Below are positions 7,892 through 17,435 of a DNA stretch of 64,000 nt, in pieces (the stretch's first letter is position 1; every line of letters starts with the position of its first letter). Source of the DNA: Chaetoceros tenuissimus (lineage: Eukaryota > Bacillariophyta > Thalassiosirophyceae > Chaetocerotales > Chaetocerotaceae). The DNA is taken from assembly GCA_021927905.1 (NCBI GenBank), contig BLLK01000055.1:176636-240635 (forward strand), given 5' to 3'. The translations under genes and the position numbers were made by a program. The notes beneath the pieces were generated by a model. It made no database searches and had not been told where the DNA came from. It saw only the letters and a list, made by a program, of their open reading frames with translations.

Positions 7892-9736
7892 ATGGCTGAC
7901 AACGCACAACTTGAACTTCCCACTGAAATTATTACAGTTTGGACGCTGCTCAAGCTTTGTTTTGGAAATGCTGATGCAACTTCAAATATATATGGAGAAC
8001 ATAAAACAATGTGGAGTGACAGAAGCAATGGTTTCCCGTTAGACACAAGTGAGTTTCGTAAAGGTAGTGCTCTCTATGAAGCGATTAAGCAATATTGGAA
8101 TCATCCTCCATCTCAGTATAATGTTGCCTGTTTCTATGGAGAAGTAGATGACCATGGTCAACCAATAACCTTTCGGCATCGGTGTAGAATAGTTGATCTT
8201 ATCGAAGGCACACGTTTTGTTGAAGCTGGTTATATCGTTGAATTAGTTGGTGAGGATGTTGATCCGAATCCCCAAAAAAGCTACATTTTGAAAGATGATG
8301 TGGATGAAGCTTTGGAAGAGTACTACAATAGAAGAAGAATCGAAGCTGAAGTAGCTCAAATAGAGGAGGAGGATGAAGATCAAAGAATCGAAGCTGCAGT
8401 AGCTCAAGTAGACGAAGACAATGAAGATCAAAGAATCGAAGCTGCAGTAGCTCAAATAGAGGAGGACGATGAAGATCAAGCTCCTCCTGTTATGCAAGAA
8501 GCTGGTTTAGTCGACAATATCGATGAAAATCAAGCTTCTCCTGTTATACAAGAAGCTGCACCTTCTGAAGTGAATGAAGAGAAGGAAGAGGATACTTCTG
8601 GACTCGATGATAATTTGGAGGAGGACGAAAGTCCAAGCAAGGACCGCCAACTCAGCAAGAAGGGCAAAGAAGAATCTTCCGATCTCAATGAAGACCACGA
8701 TTTAGAAAGTAGAAGTGAAGGTGCAAGCAAGGATCATCTTTCTGCAGCTCGAATAGAGGATCGAAACAATTCCTCTGAAGTCAGCGACGAACATGAACAA
8801 GACAATGAACCTGAAGGAGCACAACCAGCTGAGCCTGATCAAGATGAATTTATGGATATCTTTCTTGAGGACATTAATATGGAAAGATTGACAAGTCCTG
8901 TCAATCGACTTCTCGGGGAAGTTCAAATTCCGAGCCCTTACAGAAACTGTGAAGCCGAAGCTCGCACAGCTGTCGCAAATAATCTCGTACATCTCCATCA
9001 TTCCCCAATTCTCACTTCCATAGAGCAGTCTCCCCAAAACAATGCCGCAACTACTCAAAATGATGATGAAAATACTTCAAACTTTGACAATACTTTGTTT
9101 TCCGGTTCAACTATTCAACCACCTCCCAGACCATCCTCGGCGCCTCCGGTTTTGATTCATCCCCGACCTTCTTCTGAACCATCAGCAATTGGTACTGCGA
9201 GACCTTCCATCCCCACAGCTACATCAAATCATGGACGTACTATTCCTACTGCTGCTCAAAATAATAATTTACTTCAACAATTCAGTTTAAGTACAGCACA
9301 ACAGCAACTCACTATTAATGAAAATCTACGAAGAGGTGACGAAGAAGAACATCATCCTCCTGTCATGCACGAAGCTGAAGTACCTCCAGTACAAGAACAA
9401 AACAATGAACTCGGACAAGCACCAGTTCAAGAAAGAAATCATCAAGAAGAATCAGCACAAGACTCAGATGATGAATCCAATGGCAATATGTCATATGTTG
9501 CAGGTCGAGCAAGGTTTTATAGTGAAGATGACAGTAGTATTGACAACTTTGTCTTTGAAAGTGGATGGGGAAGCGAATATGATGGCGACGAAGGTCCTGA
9601 TCCAGGCGTTGTAGAACCTCATGAGGCAGCCAGATTTAGAAGGTTAGAACAAGAAGAACGAGAACGTCAACAACGACTGCAAGAACAACGCCAACAGCAG
9701 CAACAACAACAAAATCAACGGAATCAGCAGAACTAA
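7892..9736 (+). CDS. Acidic-repeat protein, Q-rich C-terminus (unit 1)
   Basis: 614 residues, single exon, starting MADNAQLELP. The N-terminal region (about 54-145) is the compact domain also seen in the divergent small neighbour: FRKGSALYEAI, YNVACFYGE, CRIVDLIEGTRFVEAGYIVE, SYILKDDVDEALEEYY. Three 16-residue acidic repeats follow (149-196, consensus RIEAxVAQxxEDxEDQ, encoded by 48-bp DNA repeats). Next comes a long Glu/Asp/Ser-rich disordered region with Pro-rich patches, and a C-terminus ending in a Glu/Arg then Gln/Asn run (about 580-614). There is no signal peptide or membrane segment. No family is recognised. Composition suggests a nuclear scaffold or chromatin/transcription partner, which is inference. 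An ITVWTLLKLC stretch differs from units 2-3. Confidence 0.8.
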   Translation: MADNAQLELPTEIITVWTLLKLCFGNADATSNIYGEHKTMWSDRSNGFPLDTSEFRKGSALYEAIKQYWNHPPSQYNVACFYGEVDDHGQPITFRHRCRIVDLIEGTRFVEAGYIVELVGEDVDPNPQKSYILKDDVDEALEEYYNRRRIEAEVAQIEEEDEDQRIEAAVAQVDEDNEDQRIEAAVAQIEEDDEDQAPPVMQEAGLVDNIDENQASPVIQEAAPSEVNEEKEEDTSGLDDNLEEDESPSKDRQLSKKGKEESSDLNEDHDLESRSEGASKDHLSAARIEDRNNSSEVSDEHEQDNEPEGAQPAEPDQDEFMDIFLEDINMERLTSPVNRLLGEVQIPSPYRNCEAEARTAVANNLVHLHHSPILTSIEQSPQNNAATTQNDDENTSNFDNTLFSGSTIQPPPRPSSAPPVLIHPRPSSEPSAIGTARPSIPTATSNHGRTIPTAAQNNNLLQQFSLSTAQQQLTINENLRRGDEEEHHPPVMHEAEVPPVQEQNNELGQAPVQERNHQEESAQDSDDESNGNMSYVAGRARFYSEDDSSIDNFVFESGWGSEYDGDEGPDPGVVEPHEAARFRRLEQEERERQQRLQEQRQQQQQQQNQRNQQN

Positions 9737-10039
9737 CGGCATAAATAGGAAAGCTACTATTTTCCCGTAGTTTTCCACATTATACTTATTGTTACAACTT
9801 GTATAGAAAGTTTGTAGTTACTACTATAATATAAGAATTCATATTTACAAGTAGTATTTCCGCTTCAGGTAAAAATCATGTTACTTAGAAAACAAGGTAA
9901 CCATTATTTACTCTTGTCTACAATGTTGCCAAGTCAAGATAGTTCCATAAACAAGTCCCATAATAGACAACAAACCACGTTCCTTCAAAGTAGGAAAAGA
10001 AGAATTACTTGTCCAAGCAGCAGTAACAAATATCGATCT
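9737..10039. other. 3' flank of the acidic-repeat gene, nothing recognised (unit 1)
   Basis: AT-rich, non-coding, and identical in the other full units (from 23,096 and 35,823). The first 90 bp are weakly similar to the 3' flank of the unit 4 gene (48,375-48,560), as expected for a shared 3'UTR. Confidence 0.4.
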
Positions 10040-10720
10040 ATTAAAAGATGGCAAATCAATCTTTTAAAAATTTGTCATTTGGAAAATCTATCATGCAAAG
10101 CATTTGCAATCTTGGTCATGTACCCACCACAAAGCACATTGTATCCATCATATCCATTCCAATCGCATTCAACATGGCAAAACTGCTTCTTAGTAAAACA
10201 TGGCTGGTCATTCTCTCAATGAATTCATGAATGACAATTGATCAGTTGCCAGAAAAGATAGAGTAACAAATTGGAGCTAGATATTCCAAACTCTTGTCTT
10301 TTTGTTGCAAAAGGATGGTATGGAATCCAGCAAGACCAACAAAATAGGAAGAAATGACTCCAAGTAGATACACAAAGAGCTTGTCGCATCATGGTTGCAA
10401 AGTTTGAGTACAAGACCATGGCAACATTTGCTACTCCCGTCTGAATGTGAGGATAAAGATGAATCTACTCTTTCCATCTGCTGGAATATAAACTGTTTTA
10501 GGCTTTTCTTCAATAGAGATGAAGACGTGTGATTCTCCGATTTGTCCCGGATTGAATCTTTTGGTGGGATATATTAAAGCGGATCCCTTCTTGAAGAAAC
10601 CCCCTTGGAATCTTCAAGCTATGGAGTCATCTTCTGTCGTTACTTCAATTGTTCCAGAACTGATGAAATACGCATTCTTTTCGCTCGATAATTATCTTTG
10701 TTTTACATCAAACGCATGAT
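10040..10720 (-). pseudogene. Decayed membrane-protein-like remnant (unit 1)
   Basis: Minus-strand fragments in changing frames look once-coding: NAYFISSGTIEVTTEDDSIA (about 10,676-10,615), then after a TGA IGESHVFISIEEKPKTVYIP, then a hydrophobic VYLLGVISSYFVGLAGFHTI segment, and a Cys-rich FCHVECDWNGYDGYNVLCGG segment (about 10,190-10,120). The YFISSGTIEV string is reminiscent of cyclic-nucleotide-binding domains, but this is weak. Stops and frame changes separate all the blocks. The plus-strand ORFs here (114 and 60 codons) look like shadows. Confidence 0.35.
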
Positions 10721-10927
10721 CTAGTGAATAATGCTTTTTGAAACATTCTCTCCTATGTTCATGTTTGAAAAGCCAGAAAGGTAATGTTTTAGATTTTCCG
10801 AACTTTCATCACAATGGCCGATTCTTCTCTGTCTGAAGCACGCTTTTGTTTTATTGTTGAGATGTGTTGTGTTTTGGCTTCTGTGCGTTATTCTGAGATG
10901 TATGTACGACATGGTCGTGTTTACGTC

Positions 10928-10985
10928 CACATTGTTTCTAAGTTAGCTAGAGACTAACAATGACGAGCGTCGTAAAAAACATGAA
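10928..10985 (+). promoter_or_regulatory. Shared upstream motif before ABC-F (unit 1)
   Basis: CACATTGTTTCTAAGTTAGC followed by a few variable bases and AACAATGACGAGCG, then GTAAAAAACATGAAAGCTTC. A close match lies upstream of the gene at 49,885 (49,631-49,690), and the CTAAGTTAGC...AACAATGACGAGC core lies upstream of each SET gene on the minus strand (14,287-14,256). Copies of this element are at 24,287-24,344 and 37,030-37,087. Confidence 0.45.
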
Positions 10986-11034
10986 AGCTTCTTCTTTCCT
11001 CTTCCTTTCTTCTTTCCTACTTTACCCAAATCTG

Positions 11035-11330
11035 AGATTTCCGCGCGACGCTGCTCTCTAGCCTTCAAAGAGCTTTGTCGGGTGGGTGAGGACTCGTCTA
11101 ATGCAACAGAGAAGGCTGCGAACTAGGAGGAGTTGATGTACTTCTTGCAATCATAAGAAAGTGAGTTCTAGTAGTTGAGATGCCTCTACTGCATGAGTGC
11201 TGCTGGCTGTCTCGGCTGTGCCTGAAAGCTATGCTACGCAAACGGTCCTGGGAAGTGATTCCCATTCTCCGCCTACGTGGCAGTGGAATTCGCAGGCTTT
11301 GTTGGCTTGTCGCTAGCTAGCTAACACTAC
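11035..11330. other. GC-richer non-coding island (unit 1)
   Basis: About 300 bp with noticeably higher GC than its surroundings and no ORF. It follows a CTTCTTTCC-type pyrimidine tract and ends in a GCTAGCTAGCTAAC palindrome-like string. It is conserved at about 24,394-24,689 and 37,137-37,432. I looked for tRNA or snRNA-like features and could not support any; it may be the 5' region of the ABC-F gene. Confidence 0.35.
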
Positions 11331-11390
11331 TCGTTCTCGTATTTACCAAACTCTGACAATAGTAATCTCTAGATCCCTTTTTCTGTACTT

Positions 11391-13168
11391 TTGTATCTCT
11401 TGAAAATTATTGCAGAATCCACAACTGCAGTTGATAGTGGAAGAGGAGGGAAGAGATTGAATCAAGATGAAGGTGTTATCTATAGTGGAAATGTAGAGAA
11501 GAATCGTGGTATCAAAGTTGTCTATGTAGAACAAGAACCACTTACTCCCTCCGATGTTACTGTTGCCGATGCATTACTAGGAATAGTTGCAACAGATGAT
11601 GCTCAGTCAACAGGATCGAAAAATGTATATGAAGCAGTAAGAAACTATAGATTGGCTGCCATGAATGCAGAACAAGATCCTGATATGTTTGCAAAATGTA
11701 TGACTGATATGGATGCTTTGGATGGATGGTCAGTCTTGACCAAAGCAGATGAAGTTGCTACTCGACTACGTGTCAAACATTTAGAATTGTCTCCATTGTC
11801 TACTTTATCAGGAGGGGAACGAAAGAGAGTTGCCTTAGCAGCAGCATTAGTACAAGAGCCTGATGTTCTTTTGCTAGATGAACCAACAAATCACCTTGAT
11901 CTCAGTGCAATTCGATGGATATCAGAACTGCTAAAGGAGAAGAACAAAATCACATTATTGACGGTGACACATGATAGAGCCTTTCTGGAAGATGTATGTG
12001 ATACCATTTTAGAATTGGATCGTGGTTCATTATATTCTTACCAAGGTAACTACGCTCACTTCTTGGAGAAAAAGGCCGAAAGGTTGGCTAACGAAGATGC
12101 GGCTATACAAGCTGCAAAGAGTAAATACAGAGTTGAGTTGGACTGGATGAGGAGGCAGCCACAAGCGAGAGAAACAAAACAAAAGGCACTTATTCATGCA
12201 TTCTACAAATTGGAAAAGTCGACAAAACCTCGTGTTGTGGATCCTCATCTTGACTTGGGTGGTGATGATGGGACACAAAGACGACTTACATTGGAAACAA
12301 TATTTTGAAATTGAAAAATGCATCTTTGAAAAATGCTTCTTTGAAGTTTGGAGATCGTATGATTTTAGATGATTTCTCGTATAACTTCAATAATGGAGAC
12401 AAGATCGCTGTAGTTGGAGCAAATGGGGTGGGTAAATCTACGTTTATCAAGATCCTCACAGAGCAGCAGCCTCTTGATACAGGATCACTTGAGCTAGGAG
12501 AAACTGTAGTATTTGGAATTTATGATCAAAAGGGTATAGAGATTGAAGGAGAAAAGACCGTATTGGAAGTCATGAAAGAACGTGTAGAAGGAAGAGACGG
12601 AAGCTCCATGGCTGAAGCACCACAAGAAGCTATGAAGCTCTTCTACAGCTTGATGAGCCTATCTTGATACTTTGACTGCACTTGAAGATTACCTTGAAGA
12701 GTACAAAGGCGTATTGGTCATTGTGTCTCATGATCGCTTCTTCACAGATAAAGTGACTGACCATCATTTTGTATTTGAGGGTAATAGTGTCGTTAAAGAT
12801 TTCACAGGAACGTTGACTGACTACGCAGAAGCGTTGGTGGAGATTGAAGAGTTGAATGGAGAAGACGCAAATGCAGTGAAAGATGACAAGAAGTCAAATT
12901 ACAAAGAAGACGAAGAAACACGCGTGAAGAGAATGAACCAACTCAAATCTGACAAGAAGGAGATGAATAACATTGAAAACAAAATGGAAAACTAAAGAAA
13001 GAAATTGTAAGCTTGGAATTGAAGATTGAAGAAACTGCAAATGAAGGATGGACTGTACTTGCAGACTTGACTGACAAAATGAATGTATGTAAACAAGAGC
13101 TAGATGATAGGGAAATGCGATGACTCGAGCTTGCCGAAGCAATTGAAGAAGCTGAATCTGAACGTTGA
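11391..13168 (+). pseudogene. ABC-F family ATPase, broken copy (unit 1)
   Basis: ABC-F proteins are soluble twin-ATPase ribosome/translation factors (Uup, EttA, GCN20 type). The first domain here retains LSGGERKRVALAAALV and DVLLLDEPTNHLDLSAIRW plus the H-loop VTHDRAFLEDV, but its Walker A is missing; the reading begins after an ATTGCAG that looks like a splice acceptor. After LTLETIF a one-base frameshift occurs (about 12,303), and a 15-bp tandem duplication follows (KNASLKNASLKF). The second domain keeps Walker A (GANGVGKSTFIKIL) and VIVSHDRFFTDKV but has lost the signature and most of Walker B by deletion around 12,640-12,670. A TGA also splits the Lys/Glu-rich C-terminal coil. It cannot encode a working ABC-F. 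Confidence 0.85.
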
Positions 13169-13326
13169 ATCAAATCAAGTTGCAGGTGTATATTTCAAAA
13201 AGGGTCCACATGGATTTGCTTGCTTTTCCAATATTACCATGAGAATGTAATTTCGAATAACACAAAGACGTAAGATAGATTGCTTCAATTCTAAACTTTA
13301 TAATTATGTAGTTCTTATCTATCTCT

Positions 13327-14133
13327 CTATTCCCAGATGAATCCGCGAACATTGTTGCATGCATACTTTTCCTTTTCTTCATTGGTCATCTCGACCTCAA
13401 CAATGTATAAGGATGAATGATTTGTTTCAGCAGGAGCTGAAACTTTCACAGCATTCTCTCTCCAATTTTTCCCACCGCATGCTTCGCAAAGACAGTCTCC
13501 TCCATCGAAAAATGCTTGAACTTCATCTTTGTTACCATACTTGATGGTCACCTCTTCCTTTGCTTTGATATCACGCTTTGCTATGATAGCAACGGCGTCA
13601 TAATCCTTGGACTCGGAGGTACCTTTGACAAGCACTGCTTCGCAGTTTGCTTCACAGCAATGATTGATTGAAGCTGCAATGCCTTCATTCATTTTTCCTT
13701 CCAATACTTTGCCTTTGTGTACACCCTCATCAATTTGGAACGAGTACTTGTTGTTTGGGTCAAGCTTATCCACGATGATTCCTTGGTACTCGATGATAAT
13801 TGTATCTTTTTTGATCGTCTGATTTGCAATGACATTGAGTCCTTTATCCCCTCCTGTCTTTGTTACTTCCACTCCATAGTTATGTTTCGCTTCTTCATCA
13901 GTTGGGCACTTCAGAGTTGGAGCTGTATCTTTTCGAGAAGGGCGTATGCGACGGGAGTTGTTGTTCTCTAAGTTAGAAAATCAAAGAGACAAGCAGGTGA
14001 GAATTGAAGGAAACAAAAAGAAAGAAGAAAGTGATGGGAGCGGCTCTTTCGTATCTCCTTTTGTGTTGCATCTTTTGATTGACGTACCTTCCCGTTGTAG
14101 CGAGAGTTCATTTGATTCAGAAGAGTCAGTCAT
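13327..14133 (-). CDS. SET-domain lysine methyltransferase-like, two exons (unit 1)
   Basis: CDS: exon 1 14133-14088 (MTDSSESNELSLQRE), a 120-bp intron (GTACGT...ACTTAG, phase 1), exon 2 13967-13327; 228 residues. SET motifs are present: GLNVIANQTIKKDTIIIEY at the start of the fold, INHCCEANCEA (116-126) in place of the usual NHS/C..PN motif that helps bind S-adenosylmethionine, and EEVTIKYG (153-160) for the ELT.DY-type motif. A CLCEACGG post-SET-like cysteine cluster (C174, C176, C179) follows. The protein is short, with little outside the SET fold, like the single-domain SET proteins common in protists. Substrate (histone or other protein) cannot be assigned. The C-terminal tail beyond the cysteines is unrecognised. 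Confidence 0.85.
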
Positions 14134-14255
14134 GGCATTTGAATTCTAAAGAGTGCTTTTGTTCCTTTGGTGGAATAATGAGCAAATTCAATGAGAGGGT
14201 TGAAAGTTCAAGAATTTGAATTGGGAGAAAAATGAAGGAAAGAGTTCTGTGGAAA

Positions 14256-14287
14256 GCTCGTCATTGTTAGATCTGAAGCTAACTTAG
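14256..14287 (-). promoter_or_regulatory. Shared upstream motif before SET gene (unit 1)
   Basis: On the minus strand it reads CTAAGTTAGC, a short variable stretch, then CTAACAATGACGAGC, about 120 bp upstream of the SET ATG at 14,133. The same core lies upstream of the ABC-F pseudogene (10,938-10,970) and the 49,885 gene (49,641-49,672). It recurs in units 2 (about 27,612-27,643) and 3 (about 40,350-40,381). Confidence 0.45.
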
Positions 14288-14319
14288 TAGACACGCGACT
14301 AAAAGTCAAAGATGACGTA

Positions 14320-14802
14320 CCGGGCAATTGAAAATTGGTGGAAGGGAAATGGGGGGACACTTTTTCTGCTCAAATACGATTTTCCACAAAAACTTTTTGG
14401 GAAAACCGAAAACATAGCGCTATAAAAATTCAAATTCTTTATAGCGCTATGTTCTCGCTTTTTGGAATAGGTTCCTGCCGAAAATCGTATTTGAGGAGAA
14501 AAAAATTTGCTCTGATTTTTGTGTCGTCTCGACTTGGTCGTGCTTTTGGAGTTGACGCTCAAATGATGACGTCATACTTAACAATCTTGTTTCAAAGTGT
14601 CCAATTTGTTAAGCTAATTCTCCAGAGACACATGAAAATGAAGTTTGCTTAATTATGTAGAAACTTCATTTCTGTCTGTTTTTTACTTTATTTGACGGAA
14701 TCAACGGATTCTCTGTCGTAAGAGCTTTCGAATGATGTGTCGGATTTGGTTGTACCCCTCCAGGAAGGAGGTGCTCCCTTCCACCAATTTTCAATTACCC
14801 GG
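14320..14802. mobile_element. 483-bp MITE with TA target duplication, unit 1 only
   Basis: It is flanked by TA on both sides (14,318-14,319 and 14,803-14,804). The terminal inverted repeats are 28 bp with one mismatch: CCGGG(C/T)AATTGAAAATT followed by GGTGGAAGGGA. Units 2 and 3 have the uninterrupted target GATGACGTAGAACAACC-type site or its derivative. A second, longer imperfect inverted repeat lies inside (about 14,367-14,426 against 14,438-14,500) with a perfect 16-bp core at 14,411-14,426 and 14,438-14,453 (AACATAGCGCTATAAA and its complement). There is no transposase. TA duplication fits a Tc1/mariner-related non-autonomous element. Confidence 0.85.
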
Positions 14803-14929
14803 TAGAACAACCAAGTACATTCACACATACTTCAAGTTTTCTTCACAATGGAAGTTTCCTTGACCATCAGCCAGTCAATTTGTGTGAGAAATCTAATGAA
14901 ACTTGCAATTAGAGAAACCCACAGCAAAC

Positions 14930-15045
14930 TAACCCTAACTTCCATCCATTGTGCCTCAAAACGTCTAGCATCTAATGCAGCAATGTCACAGCCAAGAAGG
15001 TCTCTGACCCATACCATAGAGGATGGAAAAAATCACATTCGGCAT
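14930..15045 (-). pseudogene. Exon-like remnant, frameshifted (unit 1)
   Basis: On the minus strand, after a TTTCAG, the sequence matches the open exon-like stretch at 40,647-40,531 but has an extra T in a T run (6 instead of 5), shifting frame before SSMVWVRDLLGCDIAALDAR. The gene is not recognised. Confidence 0.3.
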
Positions 15046-15258
15046 CTGAAATAAATACGGTCAGAAATCATGGTTCTTGCAATTACTCCATATACCTTTC
15101 TACCTAAAAGATTTCAGATTTCGGTAACTTCTTTTATTTCTGTCTGGTTATGATGGAAACGGAACATGGAAAGCGCCGCACTCATTATTTTTTGAGAGTC
15201 ATTTGGGTTTGGGTCCGCCTTTTGTATGCATGCAATATTCACCATGGTGTACCTACTA

Positions 15259-15770
15259 CCTACTCACCATCGCAATGCTATATTTCCAACCAACGCATCA
15301 AGACAGGGAAGAGTACACTCAAGATTCAAATTGAAAAAGGACAAGCTCATGCAGAAGGTCAAAAGTCAAGCAAGGGGGAACAGGGGAAACAAGAATTTGG
15401 AACTTTGCGAGGAAAGAAATAGAGTGAAGTTTTCAAATAATCTCACTTGAATATACACGTGCTGGAATGAAATATATAGAAAAGTCAGACAAGGCTATCA
15501 AAGTTTTGAAAATACCTACTCACCATCGCAATGCTATATTTCCAACCAACGCATCAAGACAGGGAAGAATACACTCAAGATTCAAATTGAAAAAGGACAA
15601 GCTCATGCAGAAGGTCAAAGATAAAACAAGTCAAGCAAGGGGGAACAGGGGAAACAAGAATTTGGAACTTTGCGAGGAAAGAAATGGAGTGAAGTTTGCA
15701 AAGAATCTCACTTGAAAATACACGTGCTGGAATGAAAATTTAATATACACAAAAGTCAGATAAGGCTATC
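15259..15770. repeat. 256-bp direct duplication at the unit 1/2 junction
   Basis: Two copies (from 15,259 and from 15,515) of a sequence beginning CCTACTCACCATCGCAATGC and ending in an ATCAAAGTTTTGA string. They differ at a few positions and by a short AGATAAAACA-type insertion. The ORFs here are products of the repeat and do not look like genes. Confidence 0.8.
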
Positions 15771-16197
15771 AAAGTTTTGAATGTTTTAGAGAAATCGTCG
15801 TGGCAGCAGACAGATTCTATAATGTGTATGACTATGTGAACTTGGTTGTAATTCCTGAATCCTGAATTCAAAGCTTGTAATCATTTTATACACTTTAATC
15901 CACTTGAAGTTACCGTAATGTAACTGTCATAAACGCGTGAGCAGGGATTTACACTAACAAGAGGTATCTGGTCTGGTGACTAAGGATCATGTGTAACAAG
16001 TCTGTTCTCGTGCTTTAGAGTTTCACAAGGTCAAGACGAATTGGTGGTAAAGGTGATGGAACAAAAGAATAGGTACTTTTTAAAAGAGTATACTAAGTTG
16101 AAAGTTTTGATTTCAGAACGTATTATAAAATTTACTTTATGACTTCACTTTCCCCCTATAGTTGATGACATTCTCTTGCAATCAAACATTTGCTTTT
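15771..16197. other. Non-coding spacer before the Tudor-like gene (unit 2)
   Basis: AT-rich spacer homologous to 2,385-2,804, 28,644-29,070 and 41,140-41,557. Units 2 and 3 share one version, units 1 and 4 another. No gene or RNA recognised. Confidence 0.4.
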
Positions 16198-17261
16198 TCA
16201 GCAAACAACTTCTTTATTTGCATTCTGATCCCTTAGATTCATTCCGTCGATTAATTGATCTTTTTCAAATTCTTCCTCGTCTCCGTCGTCGTATTTTATC
16301 CACCAATAGCCCCTCTCTCTGTCATACTTTGTGACGCTTCCAAAAAAGAGTTCTGGATCATGGTTGAAAAAGTATTTTGCCACTCGTGCCCCGATGTAGC
16401 CTTCTGGAGTTGACTTTGAATTGATTAAATTCAAACCTTGGTTCCTGTAAGCTTTGATGTATTCTATGAAATTGCTAGGAAGGCTTTCTTTTGAGCTCAA
16501 ACTTCGGGTCTTGTGTCTCTTTTGTGTTTGTTTGTCCTCTTTCTTTCTATTCTTAAATGCAAGCGCAACCGCGAAATGAACCAGATCGTGCACACTTTTT
16601 ACTTTGGAAACGTCAATGTTTGTGGACATGGATGCTGCAAGGACAGTTGAAACATTGGTAACTTTGGAGAAATCTTCCGCTTTCAACTCAATTACTTCAA
16701 TGGAACAACTCTCAAGAATGTTCCGGTATAAAAGAGAATGTTCAGGGACATCGCTTACGAGGAAAAAGATTGCCTTGTGGCCTCGTTCCAAGTTCTTGAT
16801 ATTCATTCGCATTTCGAGAGTATAATGTTGGTTATTGCAATCAAGTCCGAACATACGAGAACTTGCTTCAGGTGCAAGAAGATATTTCTTGAAAACAGCA
16901 AGACGATCCTCCATGTTTTCGAGATCTTTAATGCGGTTCTGAAGGAGGTGAATCGAAGATCCCCATGACAAAGTTGGGAGAAAGGTATGCTCTTTTCCAT
17001 GAAGAGCGACACGACATTCTGCAAAAGTATCAACCAATGAATAGAATTCTTTCACTTTACCTCTAATGGCAAAGGGACTACAAGCTTTGATGCCTTTGAT
17101 TACAGAATTGAGTATCAGAGAGAGGCGATAGATTTGGTGTTTTTTTCAAAAACAAACTTACTGTCTTGAGCTTTTCTCTTTCGATTGACGGTATTGATTG
17201 TAGCAACTTGTCTTGTCTTTGTTTTGCCTTTGTTTTTGTTTCTTTTGTTAGACTTGGGCAT
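16198..17261 (-). CDS. Tudor-like domain protein, two exons (unit 2)
   Basis: Exon 1 is 17261-17162; exon 2 runs from about 17,093 to 16,198. The encoded protein is identical to the unit 1 copy over exon 2, including the basic N-terminus, the central unrecognised region and the C-terminal Tudor-like domain. No lesion is seen, so it is a plausible functional duplicate. Confidence 0.7.
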
Positions 17262-17435
17262 TTTAGATTTGGTTTGGCTTTTCGTCAATTCTTTCTTTCT
17301 ACTGTGGGTTTTGTTTTTGGTCTTTGGAAATTTATGAGAGCAAAAGCAAAAGGGGGAAAAATCAAATTCGATTCCGATTTGTCTGTCGTTCGTTCGTGTC
17401 GGATTTGGAACAAAAGTGTTACCTGGGAGAGTCAT

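Larger units (their letters stand above)
2250..15638. repeat. Amplified unit 1 of the tandem segmental array
   Basis: About 13.4 kb. Its start was placed by matching the GGGGAAACAGGGGG-type junction sequence to 40,999. Its contents are repeated in the same order and orientation at +13,359 to +13,393 bp. It is longer than unit 2 because of the MITE at 14,320-14,802 and several small indels. Confidence 0.9.

Noticed and set aside
8243-9058. Minus-strand Leu/Ser/Phe-rich ORFs (84, 63, 66 and 118 codons) under the acidic-repeat gene
   Set aside because: They are antisense shadows of the Glu/Asp-rich repeats; the pattern repeats in each unit and changes with the repeat number, and the plus-strand protein is clearly the coding one.
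9878-10230. Plus-strand ORFs of 114 and 60 codons
   Set aside because: No protein-like features; the minus strand carries better coding-like fragments in the same DNA.
11035-11330. tRNA or spliceosomal snRNA in the GC-richer island
   Set aside because: I could not fold a cloverleaf or find A/B boxes, Sm site or other diagnostic blocks by eye.
15150-15715. Plus-strand ORFs of 90, 74 and 82 codons at the unit junctions
   Set aside because: They arise from the 256-bp junction duplication and are not conserved in frame with the single-copy junction at 40.9 kb.
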